From assembly GCA_009602725.1 (NCBI GenBank), contig WELB01000151.1, forward strand, positions 220,346 through 245,044: a stretch of 24,699 nt of DNA, in the 5' to 3' direction. Source of the DNA: Spirogloea muscicola. Lineage: Eukaryota; Streptophyta; Zygnematophyceae; Spirogloeales; Spirogloeaceae. Under the pieces are notes generated by a model. It was not told the DNA's origin. It ran no database searches and saw only the letters and a list, made by a program, of their open reading frames with translations. Positions 7,994 to 17,398 of the stretch are shown here, one piece after another (position 1 is the first letter of the stretch; every line of letters starts with the position of its first letter). The position numbers and the translations under genes were made by a program.

Positions 7994-8950
7994 ATGGAGT
8001 CGCCGGACTCCAGTACATGCCCAAGTCCTCCTCCACCGGCTGATCCACATCTTGAGGTCGAGGATCTTGCCGACGATCTAGGAGAGCTCAGGGCGACGGC
8101 TGCGGACGTCCTGACCTCCGACGACGCCCGGCGCGACGCGCACCTTCAGGAGCTCCACGAGGCTGCGGTCCCGGTGTGTGGTGACCCTGCAGTGGCTTCC
8201 TTCACGGGAGCGCTGCTGGAGGAGGTGCAAGCGCTTGTCGCCGGGGTGACCAAGGGCGAGAAGCGTGTCCGCAAACAGAAGGGCTTTGCTTGCAGAGATC
8301 CTTGCGTGGTTCGTACAGTGTGACACCGGCGCACACCACCGTGTCGGGCTTTCGGCCACATATTTCTCAGGCGATCCCGCCCAGTGGTGGGAAAGTGTGA
8401 AGAAATCATCCACCCCGTAGTGTGTAACCATTGAAACTTCTTCTTCAGATCGTTATCGAGTATGTATGGCGAGGTGCACGCCGAGCTCAATGCGCGAAAC
8501 GAGCTTGATATCATTCGCATGAGAAACAACGATTTTGAAGATGATGTGCGGCGGTTCCACATGCTGTTGTCGAAACTCAACACCAAGCCCAAGGATAACG
8601 CTGACCAGTGCCAGAGGTTTAAGGCAGGGCTGCCCGAGCACGTGGCCCTCCTTGCTCAATTGGATGCTGTGACCTTCCAGCCAGTGGACACTTTGGACCG
8701 CTCGATTGAGCAGGCGCGCATCACTTTCGCCATGTATCCCCGCAAGCGTCCCCTGGCAGAAGTCGTCGACCCGGCTGCGCCTTCATCTTCGAAGCGTCGC
8801 CCCAGTATTATGCCAAGAACCAGTGGCAAGCCCTATGTGGGGCCACGGCGCCCAAGCAAGCCCGCGGCCTTCGTCCCCGAGGAGACCGCGCTTGCTACCG
8901 GTGTGGCCAAAAGGGCCATCGCATCCGTGATTGCACCCAAGCTCCTATAA
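7994..8950 (+). pseudogene. gag of element 2 with a ~90-bp deletion and frameshifts
   Basis: The start MESPDSSTCPSPPPP matches element 1. The N-terminal third is readable to about 8275. Relative to element 1, ~90 bp covering the segment up to GGLNAW is deleted, and the frame is lost. Capsid homology continues (YFSGDPAQWWES in a shifted frame), and from 8462 a clean frame runs through MYGEVHAELNARNELD, FHMLLSKLNTKPKDNADQC and HVALLAQLDAV to the basic GKPYVGPRRPSKP tail. The two gag copies are complementary: the parts missing from one survive in the other. Confidence 0.82.
8893..8934 (+). other. Gag zinc knuckle (CCHC)
   Basis: CYRCGQKGHRIRDC fits C-X2-C-X4-H-X4-C exactly, the nucleocapsid RNA-binding knuckle. 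It is in a different frame from the capsid segment just upstream, so a further frameshift lies within about 100 bp before it. Confidence 0.85.
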
Positions 8951-9439
8951 GCACCCCTCATCGAGCAAAATCCGCTCCACCCGGCCCCAAGGGGCAGTGT
9001 GAAGGCAAGGGCAAACGTGAGTGCCTTTCCTTTAGTCCTGTGTGGATCCTCAACTGCATGATGCGCGAATGCTATTTGACCATGTAGGACATGCTTGTCC
9101 GCAATTTCGTGTCCCCGTAGTACGCTCCCTGCATATGCTAATGCAAGCTTTGGTGAATGGTGGTCCCCTTGTTGTCTGGGTTCCCCGGGACCAAGTGCAC
9201 TCAGCTGCTCGAATGTATCTGAATTGGGTGAATTATCATGGGGCTAACGACCCTGTGTCTTTCATCATCCGATGCAGGCGAGGACTGAAGCCTCCACCAC
9301 CACCGGGCCTGTCCTTGCTCTGTCGCTACACAGCAGGCCATCCCTACGTCGTACCTGGTGCTGCTGGATCACCTAGGAAACTTCTTATCTATGTAATTCG
9401 CATATTGGTCTTGCTTCGGCAGGTGACGTCGCACTTTGT

Positions 9440-9965
9440 GCTTCGACGCCAAGTATGCTATTTACTGGCATAGCGGCTGGTCAACCAGCCCAGATCCTCA
9501 TAGACACAGGTGCTTCTATCCTGTGCTAGTAAGACTTTTGTGTGTAACAATGGCTTGCCTGTGCAACCCATTGATGTATTGCAAGCTACAATGGCCAATT
9601 GTCAAAATGTCAAAGTCTTGGGCCTTTGCAAAGTGCCCCTTCGCATCCAAAGCTACAGGACGGTTGTGTCATGTCAAGTCATTGATTTGTCGTCTGCCTT
9701 TGATGTTATCTCAGGTGATGATTGGCTCTGTGCCACAGCGTCCGTGCTTGATTGTAAACAGCGCACTTGTGTCGGCCGCAGTGGTCCTCGTCGTTTTAAA
9801 ATGCACAACGTCGACAATTCCTGTGTGCCACCACCCATGCAAGGCTCTTCTCTGCGGCTTTCAGCTGTGCGGAATGAGAAGCTTCTTTGCAAACACCCAG
9901 CTTCGGCTACATATTTGGGTGTTGTGAATGCCGAGTCCCCTCCTGACTCTGATGTGAGTATTGTG
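9440..9965 (+). pseudogene. Protease region of element 2
   Basis: AQILIDTGASILC with Asp at 9503 holds the D-T-G-A retropepsin active site. A TAG follows at once, then NGLPVQPIDVLQATM, NVKVLGLCKVPLRIQSY and AFDVISGDDWLCAT, the last equivalent to the G-x-D-W-L motif of gypsy proteases. The block order equals that in the minus-strand remnant at 3845-4330. Product role, if intact: cleavage of the Gag-Pol polyprotein. Positions 8951-9439 between knuckle and protease are a spacer with no recognised motif. Confidence 0.8.
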
Positions 9966-9994
9966 GCCTCACGTAGTCCGGCTCTTAACAAGTT

Positions 9995-10920
9995 GTGGCG
10001 GAGTATTCGGATGTGTTCCCGGATGCACTTCCAGACGGATTGCCTCCCCATCGAGGCGTGACTCATCCAATTCCATTGGAGCCTGGCGCTGTGCCGCCGT
10101 ACCGTCCCATGTATCGACCGAGTCCTCTCGAATTTCGAGAGATGCAATCCCAAGTGACGGAATTGCTCCGTAAAGGCCACATTGAGCCCTCGCAGTCCTC
10201 GTATGGTGCACCTATCCTCTTCGTCAAGAAGGAGGGTAGTCTCCGGATGTGCATCGATTACCGAGCCCTCAACAAGCTCACTGTCAAGAAACCGATACCA
10301 GTTGCCTCGTATCGATGACCTATTCGATCGTCTCGCGGCAGCTAAAACATTCAGCTCCCTCGACTTGCAGAGTGGGTATTATCAAATTCGTATCTCTCCT
10401 CAGGACGTTCCGAAGTCAGCGTTTCGTACGCCTGTCGGACAAATCCAATTCAAGGTGCTGAGTTTTGGTCTGACCAACGCACTTGCCACGTTTCAGGCAG
10501 TGATGACGAAAGTCTTTGGCCCCCTTTTGTATGATTTCGTGCTGGTCTATCTGGATGACATACTGGTTTTCGGTAAAACGCCTGAGGATCATGTACGCCA
10601 CCTGCGGAACATTCTGCAGTTGCTACGTGGAAATCATGTATGCCAAGACCTCCAAGTGTGTTTTCAAACCAGCCCGAATTAACGTACTTAGGGCATGTGT
10701 TGGGCAAAGACGCGGTGCGCGTCGAACCCAAAAAGACAGTAGTAGTAAAGGACTGGCCTGTGCCACGGATCGTGCCGCAGTTGGGTTCCTTTTGGGATTC
10801 GCAAACTATCCCCGAAAATTCCTTCAAGGATATGGAACCATAGCATCTCCTCTTACAAAGCTCCTTACTCGTAAGGACGTACCATGGGGGTGGACGTCCG
10901 AATGCCAGAAAATGTTTTGA
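9995..10920 (+). pseudogene. Reverse transcriptase of element 2
   Basis: The gypsy RT motifs are in order: [51 protein letters not shown] (frame lost about 10300), then [52 protein letters not shown], and the catalytic VYLDDILVF with YLDD at 10548-10559. Another shift near 10630 moves the thumb (ELTYLGHVLGKDAVRVEPKK) to a third frame, followed by LTRKDVPWGWTSECQKMF. The catalytic aspartates are kept. The role is copying element RNA into DNA, priming at the tRNA site. Confidence 0.9.
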
Positions 10921-10954
10921 GGATATAAAACGGGTCCTGGTATCACCACCCGTT

Positions 10955-11345
10955 TTGGCTTTGCCTCGAGAAGGCGTGCCGTATGAGGTCGTATGTCCCG
11001 CCTCTTTGATCGGCATTGGTGCCGTTCTCCTGCAGGAGGGTCATCCCGTGGCATGCGAAAGTCGCCTGCTCAGTCCTGCAGAGCGAAATTATACTACGGG
11101 TGAGCAGGAGCTCCTTGCTGTTGTGCACGCCCTCCGTGTGTGGCGATGCTATCTCGAAGGTGTCGAATTTACGGTCGTAACGGATCATTGGCCGTTGACC
11201 TACTTTCACACACAGCAGCAATTGAGCAGGCGTCAAGCTCAGTGGGCAGAGAGCATGGCACAATTCCGATTCCAGTGGTTGTACCGCCCTGGAAGAATCA
11301 ATGTGGCGGACCCGGTGAGCCGCAACATTGTAGGGGCTGCTGTGG
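10955..11345 (+). pseudogene. RNase H domain of element 2
   Basis: The sequence around IGIGAVLLQEGHPVACESR, LSPAERNYTTGEQELLAVV and EFTVVTDHWPLTYF is the gypsy RNase H, with the catalytic Glu (TGEQE) and Asp (VVTDH) present. The first catalytic Asp, normally in VCDAS, is replaced: the window reads VCPAS, with codon CCC at 10997-10999. The end WLYRPGRINVADPVSRN is typical. The domain would be inactive as it stands. Confidence 0.88.
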
Positions 11346-11579
11346 CGCATGTCTTGTGTGCCACAAGGGTTCAAACTGCAGACGTGCGGCCTACCCGTGG
11401 GGCCGCAGCGCAAAGCACCATCAACCTCTCTGAGCTGTATGTGCGCATTCGTGATGGGTATGGCACAGACCCTTGGTTTGCATCTGCAACCAAACCACAC
11501 ACAGTAGTATATGACCAAGGCGTCTGGTGGCGAGGTGACGCCATTGTGGTGCCCAACTGCTATGCCTTGCGCACTAGTA

Positions 11580-12870
11580 TCATGCAAGAAATGCATGAGC
11601 CTCCGTACAGTGGTCATTGGGGTATGGGAAAGACAAAGAAAGCTATCCAGCGTCTCTTTTGGTGGCCGCGCTTGTCAACCCACGTAAAGTCGTCTGTGAA
11701 GACTTATACCACCTGCCAGCGTAGTAAAGCACGCTCTCCCAAGCCCGCCGGGTTGCTCCAACCTTTGGCTATCCCACCGCGAAACTGGTCTGATGTCAGT
11801 GTAGATATCATCACCCAGTTGCCCAAGACGCGCAACGGCTATGACGCCATTGTCGTGTTTGTGGATCGTTTGAGCAAGATGGTGCACTTTGTACCTAAGA
11901 CCACACGGGTATCCGCTAAGGAATTCGCTTCGCTTGCATATTTGTGGACCGCGTATGGAAACTGCACGGAGTACCAGAGCGCATCATGTCTGACCGCGAT
12001 CCTCGCTTCACGGGTCACTTCTGGAGTGTGCAGGCTTCTTGGCACGAAGCAATCCATGTCCACGGCTTTCCACCCTCAGACGGACGGTCAGACCGAACGG
12101 ATGAATCGGGGTTTGGAAGACATGCTCAGGCACTTTGTAAACCCCAGTCAAACTGACTGGGATGTGTATCTTGCTCCAGCGGAGTATGCTGTGAACAATG
12201 CGTTTCATGACTCTACCAAAAAGACACCCTTCTTCCTGAATTATGGTCAGCATCCCCGATCACCTTTGCAGGTGGGGAGGCCGGAGCGCGTTCCGGCCGC
12301 TGTAAGCTTCACCGGTTCTCTCCTGGCAGCTCAGCGGAGGGCTATCCAATTATCGACAATTGCTCAGAACCGGTATGCTGATCGCCGTCGCAGGCACGTG
12401 TCCTTCGACGTCGGTGCCCAAGTGCTATTGAGCACTAAGCACATATTCTTGCGGGCTGTCGGTACGCCTAAGTTGCTACCAAAGCGGGTCGGACCTTTCC
12501 GTGTCATGCGCCTGGTCGGCAAGGTTGCATTTGAGATTGATACACCGGTACAGTGGAAAATCCACAAAGTTTTCCATGTGTCTCAACTCGAGCTATACCA
12601 TACGGATGGCCGTGTCCACCCGCCCCCACCTCCCCTCGTTGTTGATAGCGCGGAGGAGTTTCAAGTGAGGAGATTTTGTCACACCGGGACAATCTCCGTG
12701 GGCGTCGTAAAACCCGTGAGTACCTCACCAAGTGGCTCGGCTTTGGGCCTGAGCACAATACCTGGGCACCAGCGGCCAATCTTGCCCATTGCCCTTCCCA
12801 CGTCCAGCAGTATTTGACCGGAGGCCAAGCCTCTTCTCTCCGTCGTCCAAAACCTTCCCGCCTGGGTTAA
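11580..12870 (+). pseudogene. Integrase and chromodomain of element 2
   Basis: The N-terminal HHCC region is seen at HEPPYSGHWGMGKTKKA and TYTTCQRSK; the first Cys of the usual CDTCQ pair is Tyr (11705). The core has DVSVDIITQLPKTRNGYD (first catalytic Asp) and VFVDRLSKMVHFVP. SDRDPRFTGHFW (second Asp) lies in another frame, because two compensating shifts bracket about 11930-12030. TAFHPQTDGQTERMN then returns in frame. The C-terminal part has GPFRVMRLVGKVAFEID and a Pro-rich linker. After a shift near 12660 comes the chromodomain with SHRDNLRGRRKTREYLTKWL and GFGPEHNTWAP. The chromodomain reading ends at 12870. Confidence 0.9.
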
Positions 12871-12924
12871 CACCCTGGGTATCTGTCGTGCTCCCTTCTT
12901 GTTCCCGAGGACGTGAACACCTAA

Positions 12925-12935
12925 TTGGGAAGGTG
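12925..12935 (+). promoter_or_regulatory. Polypurine tract of element 2
   Basis: TTGGGAAGGTG sits directly before the LTR start TGTAACG, at the same place as the tract of element 1. Plus-strand DNA synthesis would prime here. Confidence 0.65.
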
Positions 12936-13889
12936 TGTAACGTTTCCTCCGTTTGAGAGTGCTAACGATGCGCGAGAACCTAAGAGCGTAGCGTATCTAC
13001 CGTTTGGCGTCCCAAACGGTGCGGGTAACTTGGCTGCACTCCGTGTAGCTAAGTACGGTTCGAGGGTCCCGGGCTCCGTACCCCCGTCCGCACGCCTCGG
13101 GCTCACGCCCTACGAGCTGGCCGGGTGGGTCAGCTCTCCCTCAGACCAGCGCCCTGCGAGCTGGCCGGGAGGGCCAGCTCTCCTTCAGCAGTACTCTGCG
13201 GGCTGGCCGGATTGGCCTCATGGCCTCATGGCCGCATGGCCTCGGTCCTGAGTCCTCATAGCCTCAGTCCCTTGGCCCCGTGAGCCAGGCTATTGGCCTG
13301 GAGCGCCACCTCCTTGGCGCTAGTCACTGTTCAGCGCGCCAGTACCTTTGGACTCGCGCGCCTGCCTCTTGGCGCTAGTCCCTTGGACTCGTGCTACTGG
13401 CCTCTGGCCCTGTGTGCCAGCCTCCTGTATTCATCGTGTCCCCTTGGCAGGCCCGCCCCTCCGAGGGAGGGCCCTGGGGGCGACCCTCGTCACACCCTCA
13501 GGGGAGGGGTGGCAGGAGAACCGCTATATGTAGTAGGCCTTGGCCAGACTCCGGAGTCCGACCAACGCCCGAGAGAGACACAGCCCTGCTGCTGCCTAGC
13601 CAGCCCCGCTGCTTTCTGCTGCTGCCGCTGCCGCCACAGCTCTGCTGCTGCCGCCTGCTGCCAGCCCGTCGCCGCAGCTCATCGCTGCGGGCCCTGCCGG
13701 CTCTCCGTAAGTCTATTGGTAGAGTCACCGCCCTAGGGCGGTTCCTCAGGGTAAGACTTCCGCTGCGCTCTGTGCGCGTATGTGCGTTGGCGTTCTCCTG
13801 TATGAGGGTTGTCTCCAAAACACCCAATGCTCGAATCCAAACCAGGACACCCTGACTATAACCGTGTGATTAGATGCAGATATGTCACA
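12936..13889 (+). repeat. 3' LTR of element 2 (954 bp, complete)
   Basis: It starts TGTAACGTTTCC and ends ATGTCACA, with TG and CA ends. U3 has a perfect 9-bp inverted repeat (12999-13020), a block of GCTGGCC-type short repeats (13120-13260) and a possible TATA element (CTATATGTAG, about 13524). The CTG-rich R/U5 region follows from 13570 after GAGAGAGACACAGCCC. The last 290 bp are nearly identical to 1-295, so elements 1 and 2 belong to one family. Confidence 0.9.
12999..13020. promoter_or_regulatory. Palindromic hairpin in the LTR U3
   Basis: ACCGTTTGG and CCAAACGGT form a perfect 9-bp inverted repeat around CGTC. The LTR at 2308-2329 has the same arms around AGTC. Loss of perfect pairing in the other LTR copies (about 3802-3823 and 5146-5183) shows decay there. 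A transcription factor site or an RNA hairpin are both possible. Confidence 0.6.
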
Positions 13890-14039
13890 CAAGCGGTCTG
13901 ACGCGCAACGTGGCGCGCCATGTGACTCGCCTGCAGTCAATATGACACGCAGGCGCGCTGCTTTCAGATGATGAGCTGCCCTTGTCCTCGTAGTGACACG
14001 CATGTGATGAGGTACGACGTGCCTGCGACGGGATGTGAT

Positions 14040-14550
14040 GTGCACGCGGGCCACTTCCAGAAGGGAAGCTGCTTGCCCGGGTTCTAGCGAACTTGCCCTC
14101 GCACCAGTATCCCTTCGTCTGACCCGTCCTCCCAAGGGTGGGCCTCGAGGCGAGCCTTCTAAACACCACTGGGAGGGTGGCACATGAAGCACTACAGGTC
14201 ACAGGCTGAGACCGGACTCGGCTTATCATTTTGGTCCCGATCAATGAGGCCCACAGAGAGAGGCACGCCCTGCTGCTGCTTGCTGCCGCAGGTCGCCGCC
14301 GCAGCCCTGGTGCTACCTGCTGCTGCACCCCGTCGTGCAGCAGCAGCCCTTTGCTGCAGATTATCGCCGGCTTTCTGTTAGTGGTCTCTGGCTGCTCCTC
14401 TGGTGGCTTGTGGCGTATAGGTGGAGTCGCTGCTTGTGGCACCGACTCAAGGCAAGGTATATCGCTGCGTGGTACACATGGTGCTCCACTGCGTAGGTGT
14501 TCCGCTCTGAACCCCGAATGACTGAAACCCTGACTAATAGGGGTGGGAAC
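14040..14550 (+). repeat. LTR-like segment of another family
   Basis: The order GGGTGGGCCTCGAGG, GTGGCACATGAAGC, ACAGAGAGAGGCACGCCCTGC followed by CTG-rich sequence, and a closing CTGACTAATAGGGG parallels the modular plan of the other LTRs (U3, GAGAGA start, CTG-rich R/U5, GTGATTAG-like end). Sequence identity outside those blocks is low. No pol or gag adjoins it, so it is probably a solo or broken LTR. The left boundary is uncertain; 13890-14040 has no clear feature. Confidence 0.5.
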
Positions 14551-14559
14551 CATGACAGG

Positions 14560-14715
14560 GCGGGCATTGCGCCAACCTCCAAACACCCATACACTGTAAA
14601 GGTTGGGTGGCACAAGAGGTGCACAAGAGGTAGTGGGAGAGAGCGGACCGGCTGGGGCTCGGTGAAGCCCCGAGAGAGACGCAGAACTGCTGCTGCCTGC
14701 TGCCGCAGACCTTTG
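14560..14715 (+). repeat. Partial LTR-like fragment
   Basis: The CCTCCAAACACCC, GGTTGGGTGGCACA, GGTGAAGCCCCGAGAGAGACGCAG and CTGCTGCTGCC blocks repeat the plan of the segment at 14040-14550, in the same orientation. It stops in the CTG-rich tract, where LINE sequence begins. Confidence 0.5.
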
Positions 14716-14724
14716 CCTTTCGGC

Positions 14725-14808
14725 TCCTGGACCTTGTCCACTTGATTGGGCTGGCCTTTCCAGCCACTACATGATATTGGACGAGCTTCTTCTTTGCCGC
14801 GGCTCACG
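14725..14808 (+). mobile_element. LINE 3' UTR fragment, plus orientation
   Basis: CCTTGTCCACTTGATTGGGC followed by TGGCCTTTCCAGCCA and GGACGAGCTTCTTCTTT resembles the second hairpin unit of copy A (about 3295-3345) and of copies D and J. It meets copy B tail-to-tail at about 14810. Confidence 0.6.
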
Positions 14809-14811
14809 TCC

Positions 14812-15455
14812 GGCCGAAGGAAGAAAGAAAGGGCTCGCCCGTTGAGGATAGGGGCTGGAAAAGCCAGCCCAAAATAGAATGAACAAAGTACGAGAAGGGG
14901 GCCAGGGGAAGCGCTAAGAAAAGCAAGCACTAGAAGAACAAAGCAGCTACGAATCACTCAGTAAACCCTGCTAAGCAGCCGCAGGTCAGAGAAGCTAGGC
15001 TCCTGGAAGTGGGTCCCCTAGCCAGAGCCAGAGGCAGCAGCGAGGGCTCTGCCAGCACGCAGGTGCAGCGCGCGGGCCATAGACCTCTGCAGCGAGACGG
15101 CCAAGCGCATATGGTACACCTGCGCTAGCGACCGGGCTGCAGGAAAGTTTACCGGCTCCCCATGGAAGTGGCGGACGATGGCGTGGCGGGCGAGCTGGGT
15201 GAGCAGCTCGCGCCACCGAGCACCCAACGCCAAACGCGTCGATAGCCAACGGGAAGAAGTCGTCTTGTCGCGGATGATCAGCATATCCGATATCCTTAGC
15301 CCGAGCGGCGCTGGCGACCGCATACCCAGCCTTGATGGCACATTGGGCTGGGTGGGAGCGGTCGTATGCGTCGTTGGTCACCACGTCCAGGGTGAGGAAG
15401 GCCGTCCCGCTAAGCACAAGTCCTTGGCAAGTGTCTGGGAGGTGGAGCCGCACTT
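14812..15455 (-). mobile_element. 5'-truncated LINE (copy B)
   Basis: Read on the minus strand, this copy carries the C-terminal region of a non-LTR polyprotein: FLTLDVVTNDAYDRSHPAQC, then GYAVASAARAKDIGYADHPR, DDFFPLAIDAFG, a frameshift near 15230, ALGARWRELLTQLARHAIV, FHGEPVNFPAA and MRLAVSLQRSMARALHLRA. A 3' UTR follows, with the GGCTGG/CCAGCC hairpin at about 14862. The L-D-V-V ... A-K-...-Y-A-D-H pattern looks like the nuclease-type domain found C-terminal to RT in algal non-LTR elements. That family link is from memory. Confidence 0.65.
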
Positions 15456-15577
15456 AGAGGCGCAGTCACAGGCCAAGACATCTGCTGATTGGGACTGTTT
15501 CCTCGTAACCTTATGTTGTCCCTGAATTCACTAAGCGCTTCTTTATGACAGGGGCGCATTGACTCCCTACATGCGTG

Positions 15578-15660
15578 TTAGGGCAGAAGAAAATGCTTGC
15601 CCATCATGAAGAGGGGCTGGCAAAGCCAGCCCAAATAGAATGGACAATCTTCAAAGCCAA
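15578..15660 (-). mobile_element. Short LINE 3' UTR fragment (copy C)
   Basis: AATGCTTGCCCATCATGAAG followed by GGGGCTGGCAAAGCCAGCCC and AATAGAATGGACAA is the minus-strand 3' terminal cassette with an intact hairpin. No coding part remains. The preceding 15456-15577 shows nothing recognisable. Confidence 0.65.
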
Positions 15661-15829
15661 AGGAAGAGGTGCCGAAATAGGCAGGGCTACAGCAGGGCTG
15701 CGCCCTTGATTTTCCCCATTGGGAGTGCCACTTCTTCTTTTGGGTTAGCGGTGTACTTTGGACGAACTTGTTCAACTTGGGTCTCGGTCATCATTCTCAA
15801 TGCATCCTGTCCGATCTTTTGCCAGGGAC

Positions 15830-16290
15830 TCTGGGGATCGGCTTGTGTCTCGCCGCAAAGGGCAGCAGCCCGGCTACAACGCCTTCAGGTCGCTTGCTCA
15901 AGTGTGCGGGATGCGCCTTGCGATCTCCCTGCAGCAGTCCTTCGCACTTGCTGTCCACTTGCGTGCAGGTCGCGCCTTGACTGCTGCCTCCGGGTTCCGT
16001 CAAGGCGACGCTTTCCGGCCTTTACTTATTATAGTTGACACTTGCTGACGAAGTTGTACTGAGCGCTCACTTGCTGACGTCTTGGATGATAGTATCCTGC
16101 TTTTTGCGCCATGCGGGCCTTCCAGACCTTGTGCGTTCCTCTGGGCTGGCCTCACAGCCACTGCCTTTATTTGGAAGAGCCGTTTCCTTGTGGAGTGGCC
16201 TTTCAAAGCCACTGCCTTCTATTGGAATAGCTGCTTGTTCTATCGGGCTGACTGTTGACAGCCCGCGCCCCCTTCAGAAGAGCGGCTTTC
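15830..16290 (+). mobile_element. Divergent LINE 3' fragment (copy D)
   Basis: A plus-strand frame reads FRSLAQVCGMRLAISLQQS, then AVHLRAGRALTAASGFRQGD, the same C-terminal block as copies A, B and E but with many substitutions and a changed ending. The 3' part has hairpin units at about 16140 and 16185-16260 and ends close to 16290, where copy E begins in the other orientation. It is the oldest-looking copy. Confidence 0.6.
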
Positions 16291-16295
16291 TCTTC

Positions 16296-17395
16296 ACTCC
16301 TCCACTAGAAGAAAGTGCTCGTCCATTGAGGATGGGGGCTGGAAAAGCCAGCCCAAAACATAATGGACAGAGTACGAGAAGGGGGCCAGGGGAAGCACTA
16401 AGAAAAACAAGCACAGGATGAAACAAAGCAGCTACGATTCGCTTAGTAACCCCTGCTAAGCAGCGGCAGATCAGAGATGCTAGGCTCCTGGAAGTGGGTC
16501 CCCTGGCCAGAGCCAGAGGCAGCAGCGAGGGCTCTGCCGCCACGAGGGTGCAGCGCCCGTACCATAGATCTCTGCAGCGAAACGGCCAGGCGCATACGAT
16601 ACAATTGCGCCGGCGACCCGGCTGCAGGAAAGTCGACAGGCTCCCCATGGAAGCGACGGGCGATGGTGTGGCGGGCGAGCTGGGTGAGCAGCTCAAGCCA
16701 CCGAGCGCCCAGCGCCCCATGGGTGTCAATTGCCAACGGAATGAACTCGTCTTCCCGCGGATGGTCGGCGCTCTTCAGCCCGAGCGGCGCAGGCGACCGC
16801 TTACCCAACCTTGCTTGCACATTGGGCTGGGAGTGAGCGGTCGTATGCACTGGTGGTCACCACGTCCAGGAGAAGACGTGGGCCGCGGCCGCCGGCCTGT
16901 GGGGTGGCCACCAGGTCTACGCGACGGGCGTGGAGACCGTCGCCCTTTTCTGGAGCGGCATGACGCCGGAGTGCTCCGCTGCCACGGAGAAGCTAACCTC
17001 CACCAGGATGCCATGCACCGGGTCGCGGAGGCGGTCGTGGGCCGCTGTCCGCTCGCCGCCGTGGGCGCAGCGCAGAATATGAGCGGCCAGCTCCCCAGAC
17101 TCGGCCCCTCGCTCGCCGCATACACACTGACGCACGCCCTGGAAACATGGAGGCGGCAGCCCCAGGAGCAGGTGGACGGCAGTGCTAAATACCTCATCCA
17201 CTAGACCTTCTGCTGTGGCTTGCATGGCCGGCCATCGAATATCGGCAGGGACAGCAAGGTGAGCTGCCCGGCTCAATGTCGCTAGGTCGCTTGCCCTGGT
17301 CTTACGTTTGCGGCTACCCATATCCTTCCAACGGTCGAGGCTCACGCAGTGCACTCGCGGGCAGGCCGTGCATGGCTGCTGCTTCTGGGTCTCGT
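16296..17395 (-). mobile_element. Longest LINE copy (copy E)
   Basis: Read on the minus strand, coding homology starts near 17390: MGSRKRKTRASDLATLSRAA, QCVCGERGAESGELAAHIL, RCAHGGERTAAHDRLRDPVH. The Cys/His pattern followed by H-D-R-L-R-D is typical of the region before the C-terminal nuclease-like domain of algal RT polyproteins. After a frame break near 16915 come LLLDVVTTSAYDRSLPAQC, YADHPREDEFIPLAID appears as ADHPREDEFIPLAID, then ALGARWLELLTQLARHTIA, RFHGEPVDFPAAGS and MRLAVSLQRSMVRAL. The RT itself is absent (5' truncation). The 3' UTR hairpin is at about 16334. Confidence 0.68.
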
Positions 17396-17398
17396 TGG

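Larger units (their letters stand above)
7583..13889 (+). mobile_element. Ty3/gypsy chromovirus, element 2 (near full length, decayed)
   Basis: The domains follow the Ty3/gypsy order: leader (7583-7993, matching 433-845 of element 1), gag, CCHC knuckle, protease, reverse transcriptase, RNase H, integrase, chromodomain, polypurine tract and 3' LTR. RT before integrase, plus a C-terminal chromodomain, places it in the chromoviruses. The 5' LTR and primer site are missing; the leader starts right after a LINE fragment. At least six frameshifts and a stop beside the protease site break gag-pol, so the copy is not autonomous. No target-site duplication can be tested because the left end is truncated. 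Confidence 0.92.

Noticed and set aside
10955-12817. A 620-residue open frame as an intact pol protein
   Set aside because: Parts of it are read in the wrong frame (integrase about 11930-12030 and the chromodomain after 12660), and key residues are lost. It is a pseudogene segment.
14251-14300. A microsatellite or triplet array as an independent feature
   Set aside because: The CTG-rich tracts occur at the same place in every LTR family here, so they are part of the LTRs.
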